Source: an uncultured Gammaproteobacteria bacterium
GTDB lineage: Bacteria; Pseudomonadota; Gammaproteobacteria; Halothiobacillales; Halothiobacillaceae
Length of the DNA stretch: 14,976 nucleotides
Direction of reading: 5' to 3'
NCBI GenBank assembly: GCA_938004235.1
Contig: CALKWL010000345.1
Location: forward strand, 1-14,976
The notes under the pieces were generated by a model, which had not been told where the DNA came from, did not search any database, and saw nothing but the letters and a program-made list of their open reading frames with translations. This document shows, in pieces, positions 1-6,647 of this stretch. The first letter of the stretch is position 1, and each line of letters starts with the position of its first letter. The translations under genes and the position numbers were made by a program.

Positions 1-1377
1 CTTCAGGCCGTGGGTATGCGCCATGGCCGCTTCGATCATGACGCGCTCAAAGATCGGCACGGCCTCATCCAGCAAGGGCTTGTCCGCGTCGAGCAGGTGC
101 GCATCCGCCCAGCGGCGCAGCAACAGCGACCAGTCCGCCGCATCACGCTCCTGCATCGCGCGCGCGGGCGCTTGCAGCGTATTCGGCGACCCGCCTGCGC
201 CCTCGCGTTGCGCCGGGCGCAACACTTCCGGCGGGAGGTCACTGAGCATGATTTCTCGCCCGCTCGCCATGACGGTCAACCAGCGGCAGACATTTTCCAA
301 CTGGCGCACATTACCCGGCCAGTCGTAGTTTTCCAGCAGCGCCAAGGCTTCAGGCGTCAGCGTTTTAGGCGCGCTGTCCAATTCGCGCGCCGCACGTTTG
401 AGAAACACGTCCAGCAACAGCGATACATCCTCGCGCCGCTCGCGCAAAGGCGGAAGCTCCAGGCGAATGACGTTCAAACGGTGCATCAAGTCTTCGCGGA
501 ACAGGCCGTCGCGTACGCGCTGCGCCAGATCCTGGTGCGTCGCCGCAATAATGCGCACATCCACCTGCACCGGGGTGTGGCCGCCGACACGATAAAACTC
601 GCCCTCCTGCAACACGCGCAGCAAGCGGGTTTGCAGGTCGAAAGGCATGTCGCCGATTTCATCCAGAAACAAGGTGCCGCCGTTAGCCTGCTCAAAACGC
701 CCGCGCCGTTGCGCCTGCGCCCCGGTAAATGCGCCGCGCTCATGGCCGAACAACTCGGACTCCAGCAAATCCTTGGGAATCGCCGCCGTATTCAGCGCAA
801 TAAACGCCCCCTTGGCACGCGGACTGTGCTGGTGCAAGGCCTGCGCCACGCGTTCCTTGCCCGTGCCGGATTCGCCGGTAATCAGCACCGTAATGCTGGA
901 GCGCGCCAGGCGGCCAATAGCGCGAAACACCTCCTGCATGGCGGGGGACTGCCCGATAATGCCCGGCGTTTCCCCAGGCTCAGCGGGCGCGTCGCTGACC
1001 ACATCCTTGGCGCTGTCAATCGCCCGCCGCACCAGACTCACCGCCTCGTTGGTATCGAACGGCTTGGCCAGATAATCAAATGCGCCGCCTTCAAAGGCGT
1101 TCACCGCGCTGTCCAGATCCGAGTGCGCCGTCATAATGATGACCGGCAGGCGCGGATAGCGCTCACGCACCTCGCGCAGCAGCTCCAGCCCATCCATGCC
1201 CGGCATACGAATATCGCTCAATAACGCCGTCGGCTGCTGCTTGCGCAAACCCTCAAGCACATCATCGCCCGACTCAAACACCCGCGTATTCAACCCCGCC
1301 TTGCGCATGGCCTTGTCAAGAACCCAGCGAATCGACGGATCATCATCCACAATCCAGACATCCTGCGTCGCTGTCAT
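1..1377 (-). CDS. ntrC: NtrC (GlnG) nitrogen response regulator, sigma-54 activator, 3' end cut by window edge
   Basis: Two-component response regulator that, once phosphorylated by NtrB, activates sigma-54 promoters under nitrogen limitation. 459 codons are visible with no frameshift. The receiver domain is at residues 6-120, with acidic residues D11-D13, phospho-acceptor D55 in SDIRMPG, T83 and K105. The AAA+ domain starts near residue 140, with Walker A GESGTGKE at 168-175, the sigma-54-contacting loop GAFTGA at 215-220, Walker B GGTLFLDE at 233-240 and WPGNVRQLEN at 353-362. The Fis-type DNA-binding helix-turn-helix that ends the family is missing: the frame runs off the left edge at about the point where it begins, so roughly 25-30 residues are lost to the boundary and not to mutation. 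The start is fixed by GGAGG, 6 nt upstream of the ATG. It lies 83 nt downstream of ntrB, the usual ntrBC operon order. Confidence 0.97.
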   Translation of the reverse strand, partial: MTATQDVWIVDDDPSIRWVLDKAMRKAGLNTRVFESGDDVLEGLRKQQPTALLSDIRMPGMDGLELLREVRERYPRLPVIIMTAHSDLDSAVNAFEGGAFDYLAKPFDTNEAVSLVRRAIDSAKDVVSDAPAEPGETPGIIGQSPAMQEVFRAIGRLARSSITVLITGESGTGKERVAQALHQHSPRAKGAFIALNTAAIPKDLLESELFGHERGAFTGAQAQRRGRFEQANGGTLFLDEIGDMPFDLQTRLLRVLQEGEFYRVGGHTPVQVDVRIIAATHQDLAQRVRDGLFREDLMHRLNVIRLELPPLRERREDVSLLLDVFLKRAARELDSAPKTLTPEALALLENYDWPGNVRQLENVCRWLTVMASGREIMLSDLPPEVLRPAQREGAGGSPNTLQAPARAMQERDAADWSLLLRRWADAHLLDADKPLLDEAVPIFERVMIEAAMAHTHGLK

Positions 1378-1460
1378 GGCGCAACCTCCGTTGAAATCGG
1401 CAACAAGGAAAGATCGGTTGGGGTCAGCCCGCCCCCGCATGAATTCCTGGGTGACCTCAT
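1374..1460 (-). other. 28-codon open stretch between ntrB and ntrC, in the ntrB frame
   Basis: Directly after the ntrB TGA stop comes an ATG in the same frame. It stays open for 28 codons and ends in a TGA that overlaps the ntrC ATG (ATGA). It could be a tiny coupling peptide, a remnant of a longer NtrB C-terminus, or chance. The end of the peptide (LSLLPISTEVAP) loosely resembles the NtrB tail (TILLPLSTQGEL). No ribosome binding site of its own is evident apart from the end of ntrB. This is weak evidence and should not be read as a gene call. Confidence 0.15.
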
Positions 1461-2552
1461 TCAAAGCTCCCCCTGAGTAGACAAGGGTAGAAGAATGGTA
1501 AAAACCGTCTTACCCGGCTGACTGGTAAATTCGATCAGACCGCTATGCTGGGCAATCAGGGACTGACTGATGGACAGCCCCAGACCGATTCCGCCCTTGC
1601 GCCCGCTGACCATGGGCAGGAACAGAGTGTCCTGCAATTCCGGGGGAATACCTGGGCCGTTATCCTCAATATCGATACGCGCCACCAGACGGTGACGGAT
1701 ATTACCGATCGTAAACTGGCGCATCACGCGGGTTCGCAAGATGACCTGGGCGTCCGGTTGGTCATCCATCACCTGTACGGCATTACGCACGATGTTCAGC
1801 ACGGCCTGGATCAACAAATCCGCCGATGCGTACAACTCCGGAATACTCGGGTCGTAGCGCGTCACCAGGCGTAATGCGCTTTGCTTGTTGTCCATGGCGA
1901 CCAGACGACGCACATGCTCCAGAACCTCGTGAATGTTCAGCATGGTTTTCTTCGGCAAGACCGGCGAACCGATCATGCGATCAACCAGGTCACGCAGACG
2001 ATCCGCCTCGCGCAAAATCACTTCGGTGTATTCGCGCTGCTCGGGGTTGTCCAGCTCGGCGTCCAGCAATTGTGCGGCGCCGCGCAGACCGCCCAGCGGA
2101 TTCTTGATTTCATGCGCCAGACCGCGCAACAGACTGCGCGTTGCCTGTTGCTGCGCCAGCAAGTGCTCCTCACGCGCAATGCGCAAATGCCGGTCAATAT
2201 CCATCATCTCAACAAGCAAGCCCTTGCCAAGCACGGGATCCTGCAAGGGGCTAATCACGCAGTCAACCACTACATCCCGCCCGGCGACGTGCAAAGAAAT
2301 TTCGCGCAAGGTACAGGGATGCCCGCGATCCAGCGAATGCTGCACATGCTCCAAAAGCACAATCTCACCCGGCAGGATCGTACGCACCGGCACGCCCCGC
2401 GCCTGACGCACACTGGTGCCAAGCAGGCTCTCAGCCGCCGGATTGAGGTACACCAGAGCCAGTGTCTCATCCAGCCACAACACAGCCACACTCAGGTGCT
2501 CAAGCAGAGCGAAAGCGGGCAGTCTGGAAAATTCGGGAGCAGCAGTTTTCAT
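1461..2552 (-). CDS. ntrB: NtrB (GlnL) nitrogen sensor histidine kinase
   Basis: Cytoplasmic histidine kinase/phosphatase that controls NtrC phosphorylation in response to PII (GlnB/GlnK). 363 aa, against about 350 in enterobacteria. A PAS-like domain spans about residues 12-115 (VLWLDETLALVYLNPAAESLLG). The dimerisation/phosphotransfer helix carries H147 in LAHEIKNPLGGLRGAAQLL. The ATPase domain has its N box around N253-N257 (LNIVRNAVQ), a G1 box DNGPGIP at 297-303, and GIGLGL at 321-326. There is no transmembrane segment, as expected. The ATG at 2552 has only AGGG one base away, a poor ribosome site, and a sigma-54-like promoter lies immediately upstream, so the start could be leaderless or slightly further in. 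No better in-frame start precedes the PAS domain. Confidence 0.97.
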   Translation of the reverse strand: MKTAAPEFSRLPAFALLEHLSVAVLWLDETLALVYLNPAAESLLGTSVRQARGVPVRTILPGEIVLLEHVQHSLDRGHPCTLREISLHVAGRDVVVDCVISPLQDPVLGKGLLVEMMDIDRHLRIAREEHLLAQQQATRSLLRGLAHEIKNPLGGLRGAAQLLDAELDNPEQREYTEVILREADRLRDLVDRMIGSPVLPKKTMLNIHEVLEHVRRLVAMDNKQSALRLVTRYDPSIPELYASADLLIQAVLNIVRNAVQVMDDQPDAQVILRTRVMRQFTIGNIRHRLVARIDIEDNGPGIPPELQDTLFLPMVSGRKGGIGLGLSISQSLIAQHSGLIEFTSQPGKTVFTILLPLSTQGEL

Positions 2553-2564
2553 GCCCTAAATAAA

Positions 2565-2580
2565 AGCAACGTTCAGGCCA
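2565..2580 (-). promoter_or_regulatory. Candidate sigma-54 promoter of ntrBC
   Basis: Read on the minus strand, TGGCCTGAACGTTGCT matches the -24/-12 consensus (TGGCAYRNNNNTTGCW) at all fixed positions but one, with correct GG-to-GC spacing. The predicted transcript would begin near 2554, only 2 nt before the annotated ntrB ATG. This implies leaderless translation, a downstream start, or a fortuitous match. I saw no paired NtrC dyads upstream. Confidence 0.4.
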
Positions 2581-2600
2581 ACTGCCCCTAAATAGTACGC

Positions 2601-2665
2601 CTAGCAGCCTGTCGGACTTGAGACGATCTGGCTGCAAAAGCCGCTCAAGTTCGACAGGCTGCTAG
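2601..2665. repeat. Long inverted repeat (REP/MITE-like hairpin)
   Basis: Two 22-nt arms (2601-2622 and 2644-2665) are reverse complements with one mismatch, which would be a G-U pair in RNA. They enclose a 21-nt loop that contains a smaller GGCT/AGCC stem. The arms begin CTAGCAGCCTGTC. The element sits 26 nt after the DUF4124 gene and 48 nt before ntrB. It has no T-tract after either arm, so it is not a classic intrinsic terminator, though it could stabilise the upstream mRNA 3' end. Its form suggests a dispersed REP/MITE-type element, but whether it recurs in the genome cannot be seen here. Confidence 0.75.
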
Positions 2666-2691
2666 GGTATACGGCGTCAGCATATGCGCAT

Positions 2692-3282
2692 TCAGCGCGG
2701 ATGCTGGTTAGCGCGCCCCGGCAGGAAAATACTGGTGCGTTGCAGACTGAAGCGCACCGGAGCGGACTGGAACAGCACCTGGCCGCCGGCATTCCGTACA
2801 AACGCCTCCAGCACATGCTCGCCACGATCCACGTTTTCCAGCATCACGCTCATCTGCGCACTATTTTGCAGCACCGGCTTGCCATCCAGAGTGATCGTCA
2901 ATCCGTGCCCCAAGTCGGTGCGCAACGCCGGAACCAGACTCACGCCGACAGCCACGTTGCCCGCCGTGTCGTTCAGAGCCGCACCATTTTCGGGCTGGGT
3001 AATCACCAAAGCCTGATATCCGGCAAACGCATTGGGGTCGGCGGGCGCCGCGTCTGAAGCCGGAGACAGAACCTGCGTTGCGGGCGGTGCCGGCATCGCA
3101 CTCACGGTTGACGGCGACTGAATCTCCACCGCCCTGGCTCCGTCGCGTGGCGTATCGGTAAACACCACATTCCCCTGCGCATCCACCGAACGAAACACCT
3201 GAGTCGCCGTATCCGCAGCAAACCCGGCAGAAGACAACCATAGCGCCGCCGAGGCCAGAAAAACCGCTTCGTACTTTTTCAT
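2692..3282 (-). CDS. Secreted DUF4124 domain-containing protein
   Basis: 196 aa protein of unknown function. An N-terminal signal peptide (MKKYEAVFLASAALWLSSAGFA, residues 1-22 when joined) is followed by a DUF4124 domain (about 24-60; QVFRSVDAQGNVVFTDTPRDGA, with its usual aromatic and TDTP core). A Pro/Ala-rich linker leads to a C-terminal beta-sandwich-like region from about residue 93 (ITQPENGAALND onward) that resembles bacterial Ig-like modules. The start was placed at 3282 because it gives the signal peptide and has GAGGG 8 nt upstream. The open frame continues upstream to 3399 but that part runs through the glnA terminator. Its place between glnA and ntrB is common in gammaproteobacteria, but no role in nitrogen control is established. 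Export suggests an envelope function. Confidence 0.88.
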   Translation of the reverse strand: MKKYEAVFLASAALWLSSAGFAADTATQVFRSVDAQGNVVFTDTPRDGARAVEIQSPSTVSAMPAPPATQVLSPASDAAPADPNAFAGYQALVITQPENGAALNDTAGNVAVGVSLVPALRTDLGHGLTITLDGKPVLQNSAQMSVMLENVDRGEHVLEAFVRNAGGQVLFQSAPVRFSLQRTSIFLPGRANQHPR

Positions 3283-3320
3283 TGAGACATCCCTCAAAAT
3301 GCAACAGGAACGAGTGTAGC

Positions 3321-3337
3321 CGGACTTGAGGCGAACT
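3321..3337. repeat. Short partial copy of the 2601-2665 repeat arm
   Basis: CGGACTTGAGGCGAACT matches 2613-2629 (CGGACTTGAGACGATCT) at 15 of 17 positions. It lies in the upstream region of the DUF4124 gene, whose downstream side carries the full hairpin. It may be a half element or chance; there is no second arm here. Confidence 0.3.
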
Positions 3338-3361
3338 GACGCCAAGACTGTCCAAAGCTGT

Positions 3362-3392
3362 GAAAATAAAAAGCCCCGCACAAGGCGGGGCT
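3362..3392 (-). terminator. Rho-independent terminator of glnA
   Basis: On the minus strand a perfect 8-bp GC-rich stem (AGCCCCGC / GCGGGGCT, 3372-3392) with a 5-nt loop is followed by TTTTTATTTTC. It lies about 37 nt beyond the glnA stop. It isolates glnA from the DUF4124 gene and ntrBC. Confidence 0.93.
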
Positions 3393-3429
3393 GATTCATG
3401 CACTCAGATGAGCTTGATTACAGACCAAA

Positions 3430-4839
3430 TTACAGGCTGTAGTACATGTCGAATTCCAGCGGGTGCGGCGTCATGCGCACGCGCTGAATCTCGCCCTGCT
3501 TGAGCTCGATGTAAGCATCAATCAGGTCATCGGTGAACACACCGCCTTCAGTCAGGAAAGCGCGATCGGCATCCAGCGCATTCAACGCCTGCTCCAGCGA
3601 GAAGGCCACTTCAGGGATGAGCTTCTCTTCTTCTGGCGGCAGGTCATACAGGTTCTTCGAGGCGGCTTCGCCCGGATGAATCTTGTTCTTGATGCCGTCC
3701 AGACCGGCCATCAACAGCGCAGCGAACGCCAAATAGGGGTTGGCAGTCGAGTCGGGATAACGCACTTCGATACGGCGAGCCTTCGGGCTGGAAACGAACG
3801 GAATGCGGATCGACGCCGAACGGTTACGCGCGGAATACGCCAGCTTCACCGGAGCTTCGAAGTGTGGCACCAGGCGCTTGTAGCTGTTGGTGGACGGGTT
3901 GCAGAATGCGTTAAGCGCGTGGCTGTGCTTGATGATGCCACCGATGTAGTACAGCGCCATTTCCGACAGGCCGGCATACTGGTCGCCGTTGAAGGTGTTC
4001 TTGCCGTCTTTGGACATCGACATGTGCACGTGCATACCCGAACCGTTGTCGCCCACGATCGGCTTGGGCATGAAAGTCACGGTTTTGCCATAGGTGTGGG
4101 CAACGTTCTGAATCACATACTTGAGGGTTTGCACCTCGTCCGCCTTCTTCACCAGGGTGTTGAAGCCCACGCCGATTTCGCACTGACCCGCCGTGGCCAC
4201 TTCGTGGTGATGCACCTCAACATTCAAACCCATGTCTTCCAGCACCAGGCACATGGCCTGACGGATGTCATGCAGCTGATCGACCGGCGGAACCGGGAAA
4301 TAGCCGCCTTTCACGCCCGGACGATGACCCATGTTGCCGTCGGCGTATTCCTTGCCGGTGTTCCACGCAGCTTCGGCGGAGTCGACCTTGACGAAGCAGC
4401 CGGACATTTCGCTTGCCCAACGCACATCATCAAAAATAAAGAACTCGTTCTCCGGACCAAAAAACGCCTTGTCCGCCAGACCAGTACCCTGCATATAGGC
4501 CTCAGCGCGCTTGGCGACCGAGCGCGGGTCACGGGTATAACCCTGCATGGTGTCCGGCTCGATGACGTCGCAAACCACGATCAGGGTCGGCTCTTCGGAG
4601 AAAGGATCCATCAGCGCAGTCGCAGCATCCGGCATCAGAATCATGTCGGAAGCGTTGATGCCCTTCCAGCCGGCGATGGATGAGCCGTCGAACATAATGC
4701 CGTGTTCAAACGCTTCTTCATCCACACGCTTGGCGGGATAAGTCACGTGCTGCTGCTTGCCACGGGTGTCGGTAAAACGGAAGTCAACGAACTTGACACC
4801 GTTTTCTTTAATCATCTTTTCGACATCTGCTGGGGTCAT
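3430..4839 (-). CDS. glnA: Glutamine synthetase type I (GlnA)
   Basis: Makes glutamine from glutamate, ammonia and ATP; cytoplasmic dodecamer and the main ammonia-assimilating enzyme. 469 aa, the same length as the E. coli enzyme. Visible motifs: the beta-grasp domain with VDFRFTDTRGK (18-28), the DGSS loop at 51-54, metal-binding FGPENEFFIFDD with E130 and E132, GDNGSGMHVHMS in the nucleotide/metal site, NRSASIRIP, and EVRYPD. The adenylylation site is Y398 in KNLYDLPPEEE, so activity is probably tuned by GlnE and PII. GGAG 8 nt before the ATG supports the start. It has its own sigma-54 promoter and terminator, so it is a monocistronic unit beside ntrBC. Confidence 0.99.
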   Translation of the reverse strand: MTPADVEKMIKENGVKFVDFRFTDTRGKQQHVTYPAKRVDEEAFEHGIMFDGSSIAGWKGINASDMILMPDAATALMDPFSEEPTLIVVCDVIEPDTMQGYTRDPRSVAKRAEAYMQGTGLADKAFFGPENEFFIFDDVRWASEMSGCFVKVDSAEAAWNTGKEYADGNMGHRPGVKGGYFPVPPVDQLHDIRQAMCLVLEDMGLNVEVHHHEVATAGQCEIGVGFNTLVKKADEVQTLKYVIQNVAHTYGKTVTFMPKPIVGDNGSGMHVHMSMSKDGKNTFNGDQYAGLSEMALYYIGGIIKHSHALNAFCNPSTNSYKRLVPHFEAPVKLAYSARNRSASIRIPFVSSPKARRIEVRYPDSTANPYLAFAALLMAGLDGIKNKIHPGEAASKNLYDLPPEEEKLIPEVAFSLEQALNALDADRAFLTEGGVFTDDLIDAYIELKQGEIQRVRMTPHPLEFDMYYSL

Positions 4840-4925
4840 CGTCCAATCTCCAAATAAATAAAAGCCTCAAGGCCGGAATCAACACAGGAGTGAAGTTTAC
4901 CCTTGCGGGGGCTGGCCGCAATCAA

Positions 4926-4941
4926 AGCATGAAAAATGCCA
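4926..4941 (-). promoter_or_regulatory. Sigma-54 promoter of glnA
   Basis: The minus strand reads TGGCATTTTTCATGCT: -24 GG and -12 GC with exact spacing, against the consensus TGGCAYRNNNNTTGCW. Predicted transcription start is near 4915, giving a leader of about 75 nt. An NtrC-dependent glnA promoter is known in E. coli (glnAp2). A weaker sigma-70-like pair (TTGCGG, 16 nt, TAAACT at 4894-4899) may give basal expression. Confidence 0.7.
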
Positions 4942-4997
4942 ATTCACCAGGACGCTGCCCCAGGAAACAAAGCACGATTGCATTGAACGTGTTCTTC

Positions 4998-5050
4998 CGC
5001 ACCACTAACAAACCTGTGCACCAAAATAACTCGCAGCGCACCAAAATAAC
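4998..5050 (-). promoter_or_regulatory. Array of three NtrC-like half-sites upstream of glnA
   Basis: On the plus strand GCACCA occurs at 4999, 5018 and 5038, spaced 19 and 20 bp, close to two helical turns. The last two copies are an identical 13-mer, GCACCAAAATAAC. TGCACCA is the half-site of the NtrC dyad (TGCACCA-N3-TGGTGCA), but none of the three has a good second arm. The array sits about 85-135 bp upstream of the predicted start, the distance at which NtrC enhancers act, and begins right after the modD stop. Confidence 0.5.
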
Positions 5051-5053
5051 ACC

Positions 5054-5959
5054 CTAAAACAACCCGCCCGCCACACCCGGGTTCTCCGCGATCTCAGGCG
5101 AAAACGCTATCGATCCCAGCGGTTGCATACTGGTGCGAATATCCACCGGCGGCGCATGATAAGGATGACTGGTCACCAGCAGATCGACCCCGCAGGCAGC
5201 GTACGCCGCCGCGTTCTGCGCGGTGATGCCGCCTGTGGCGCTAATGACCAGGCGCGGATACCGCTCACGCAGTACGCGCACCGCTTTGGTCAGCGCATCA
5301 GGCGACAGTTTCTCCATCTGAAGCACATCCGCCCCAGCCTCGACGTAGGCCAAGGCCTCGTCCAGGCACTCAGCCTCCGCCATGATCTTCTTTTCCGGGC
5401 TATTGCGATGCAGGCGCGCGAAGCTACGCTCCAGCGGTTCATTCGCCAGAAACACGCGGTGCTGCTCGAATACCAGCAATGTTTCCGATACGCCTGTACG
5501 ATGAATAATGCCTCCGCCCGCCAGCACCGCCTTGAGCATCAGCTTGCGCATCCCCGGCGGCGCCTTGCGCGTCGTGGCGACGCGCACCTCGGGATTCGCC
5601 TCGCGCGCCGCTTCGACCATGGCGCGGGTGCGCGTCGCCACGCCGCTGGCGGTCTCCATCAGCGTCTGCGTCACTTTCCACGCACGGTGCAGTACGCCGG
5701 CCTGGCCGCGCAGCAGCAGAAAGCTCTCACCCGGTGCGATCCAGCTCCCGCTCGGGTGCAAAAGCTCAGCGCTTGCGCCCAGACTCTGCGCGATGCGCGC
5801 CGCCTCCTCGCTGCCGCACAGCACGAAACCCTCGCGCTTGGCGGCGAAGCTCAGCTCGCCGGGCTGGACGCCGATACCAAGGGCGCGCGTGGTTTCGTCG
5901 TGATAAGGCAGATCCTCTTCGATGAAGCGATCCAGCTCGGCCTGGGTGAAATACAGCAT
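5054..5959 (-). CDS. modD: ModD, molybdate-locus nicotinate-nucleotide pyrophosphorylase homologue
   Basis: 301 aa member of the quinolinate phosphoribosyltransferase (NadC) fold, of the ModD branch encoded with molybdate transporters. The N-terminus MLYFTQAELDRFIEEDLPY is characteristic of ModD. NadC-like phosphate/PRPP-binding features are kept: ETASGVATRTRAMV at about 102-115, TRKAPPGMRK at 130-139, AGGGIIHR at 147-154 and ATGGI at 241-245. The true biochemical role of ModD is not settled; a link to molybdate or to a pyridine-type cofactor is inference. GGAGG 5 nt before the ATG fixes the start. It is the last gene of the long operon, 21 nt after modB. A housekeeping nadC is the alternative, made less likely by the N-terminus and neighbours. 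Confidence 0.9.
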   Translation of the reverse strand: MLYFTQAELDRFIEEDLPYHDETTRALGIGVQPGELSFAAKREGFVLCGSEEAARIAQSLGASAELLHPSGSWIAPGESFLLLRGQAGVLHRAWKVTQTLMETASGVATRTRAMVEAAREANPEVRVATTRKAPPGMRKLMLKAVLAGGGIIHRTGVSETLLVFEQHRVFLANEPLERSFARLHRNSPEKKIMAEAECLDEALAYVEAGADVLQMEKLSPDALTKAVRVLRERYPRLVISATGGITAQNAAAYAACGVDLLVTSHPYHAPPVDIRTSMQPLGSIAFSPEIAENPGVAGGLF

Positions 5960-5980
5960 GAAACCTCCTTGGGCTTGGAT

Positions 5981-6643
5981 TCAGAAACGTGGTCTTGAGG
6001 TGTAACGCAGGGCGAGAAATACCAGGGTCGAGACGATGCCCAAGCCGATGGACAGCGCGGCGGCCTGCTGTTGTTCACCGGCCATGACATGGTTGTAAAT
6101 GGCCAGCGAGACGGTCTCGGTTTCGCCCAGAATATTGCCGCCCAGCATGAGCGACAGGCCGACCTCGCCGATCGAGCGACCGAAGGCGAGCAGGACGCCG
6201 GTGAGGATCGCGCCGCGAATGTTCGGCGCGAGTACGCCCCAGAACGTCGCCCATTCGCCGTAACGCAGGGTGAGCGAGGCCTCGCGCAGGCTCGGCGGCA
6301 AGGCCTCCAGCGCGGCCTGCATGGTTTTGACCGCCAGCGGCAAGCCGGCGATGAAGGCGGCCAGCAACACGCCCCAGAATGAAAACACCAGCTCGATGCC
6401 TAAATCCGCGCACGCACCACCAAACGGTGTCTGTCGCCCCACAAGGTAGAGCAGGGCGAAGCCCAGCACCACCGGCGGGAAGATCAGCGGCAAGGTCACC
6501 AGCACATCGAGCAGAGCCGCCAGCCAGCCGCGCCGGGTCAGCGCCCAGGCCAGCAGCAAGCCGCACAGCAGGTGCAGGGGCACGCTGATCGCCGCCAGCT
6601 TGAGGCTGAGGACAATCGCTGCGAGGCTGGCCGGATCGAGCAC
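5981..6643 (-). CDS. modB: ModB, molybdate ABC transporter permease
   Basis: 220 aa inner-membrane permease of the ModB/CysT family with about five hydrophobic segments (near residues 8-35, 42-69, 84-108, 141-165 and 195-212). The cytoplasmic coupling loop that docks the ATPase is visible at about 112-140 (EALPPSLREASLTLRYGEW followed by FWGVLAP). Family marks FGRSIGEVG at 154-162 and MLGGNI at 166-171 are intact, so the protein looks functional and specific for molybdate/tungstate. The start is a GTG, with AGGCG close upstream, only 4 nt after the modA-like stop, so translation is probably coupled. No modC ATPase follows. The next gene is modD, then glnA. Confidence 0.93.
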   Translation of the reverse strand: MLDPASLAAIVLSLKLAAISVPLHLLCGLLLAWALTRRGWLAALLDVLVTLPLIFPPVVLGFALLYLVGRQTPFGGACADLGIELVFSFWGVLLAAFIAGLPLAVKTMQAALEALPPSLREASLTLRYGEWATFWGVLAPNIRGAILTGVLLAFGRSIGEVGLSLMLGGNILGETETVSLAIYNHVMAGEQQQAAALSIGLGIVSTLVFLALRYTSRPRF

Positions 6644-6647
6644 GCGC

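Noticed and set aside
10..1224. 404-codon plus-strand frame at the left edge
   Set aside because: Antisense of ntrC in codon register. The minus strand encodes a full receiver and AAA+ domain without a break.
3283..3399. N-terminal extension of the DUF4124 gene
   Set aside because: It would run through the glnA terminator and put a non-signal stretch before a clear signal peptide that has its own ribosome site.
3463..4683. 406-codon plus-strand frame opposite glnA
   Set aside because: Shadow of the highly conserved glnA reading frame.
4864..4874. Possible attenuator hairpin in the glnA leader (GCC/GGC with following T-rich run)
   Set aside because: The stem is only 3-4 bp and too weak to terminate; the T-rich stretch is probably just the A/T-rich region before the ribosome site.
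5051..5060. Terminator for the transport operon after modD
   Set aside because: No stem-loop with a T-tract was found between the modD stop and the glnA promoter, so the end of the transcript is unresolved.
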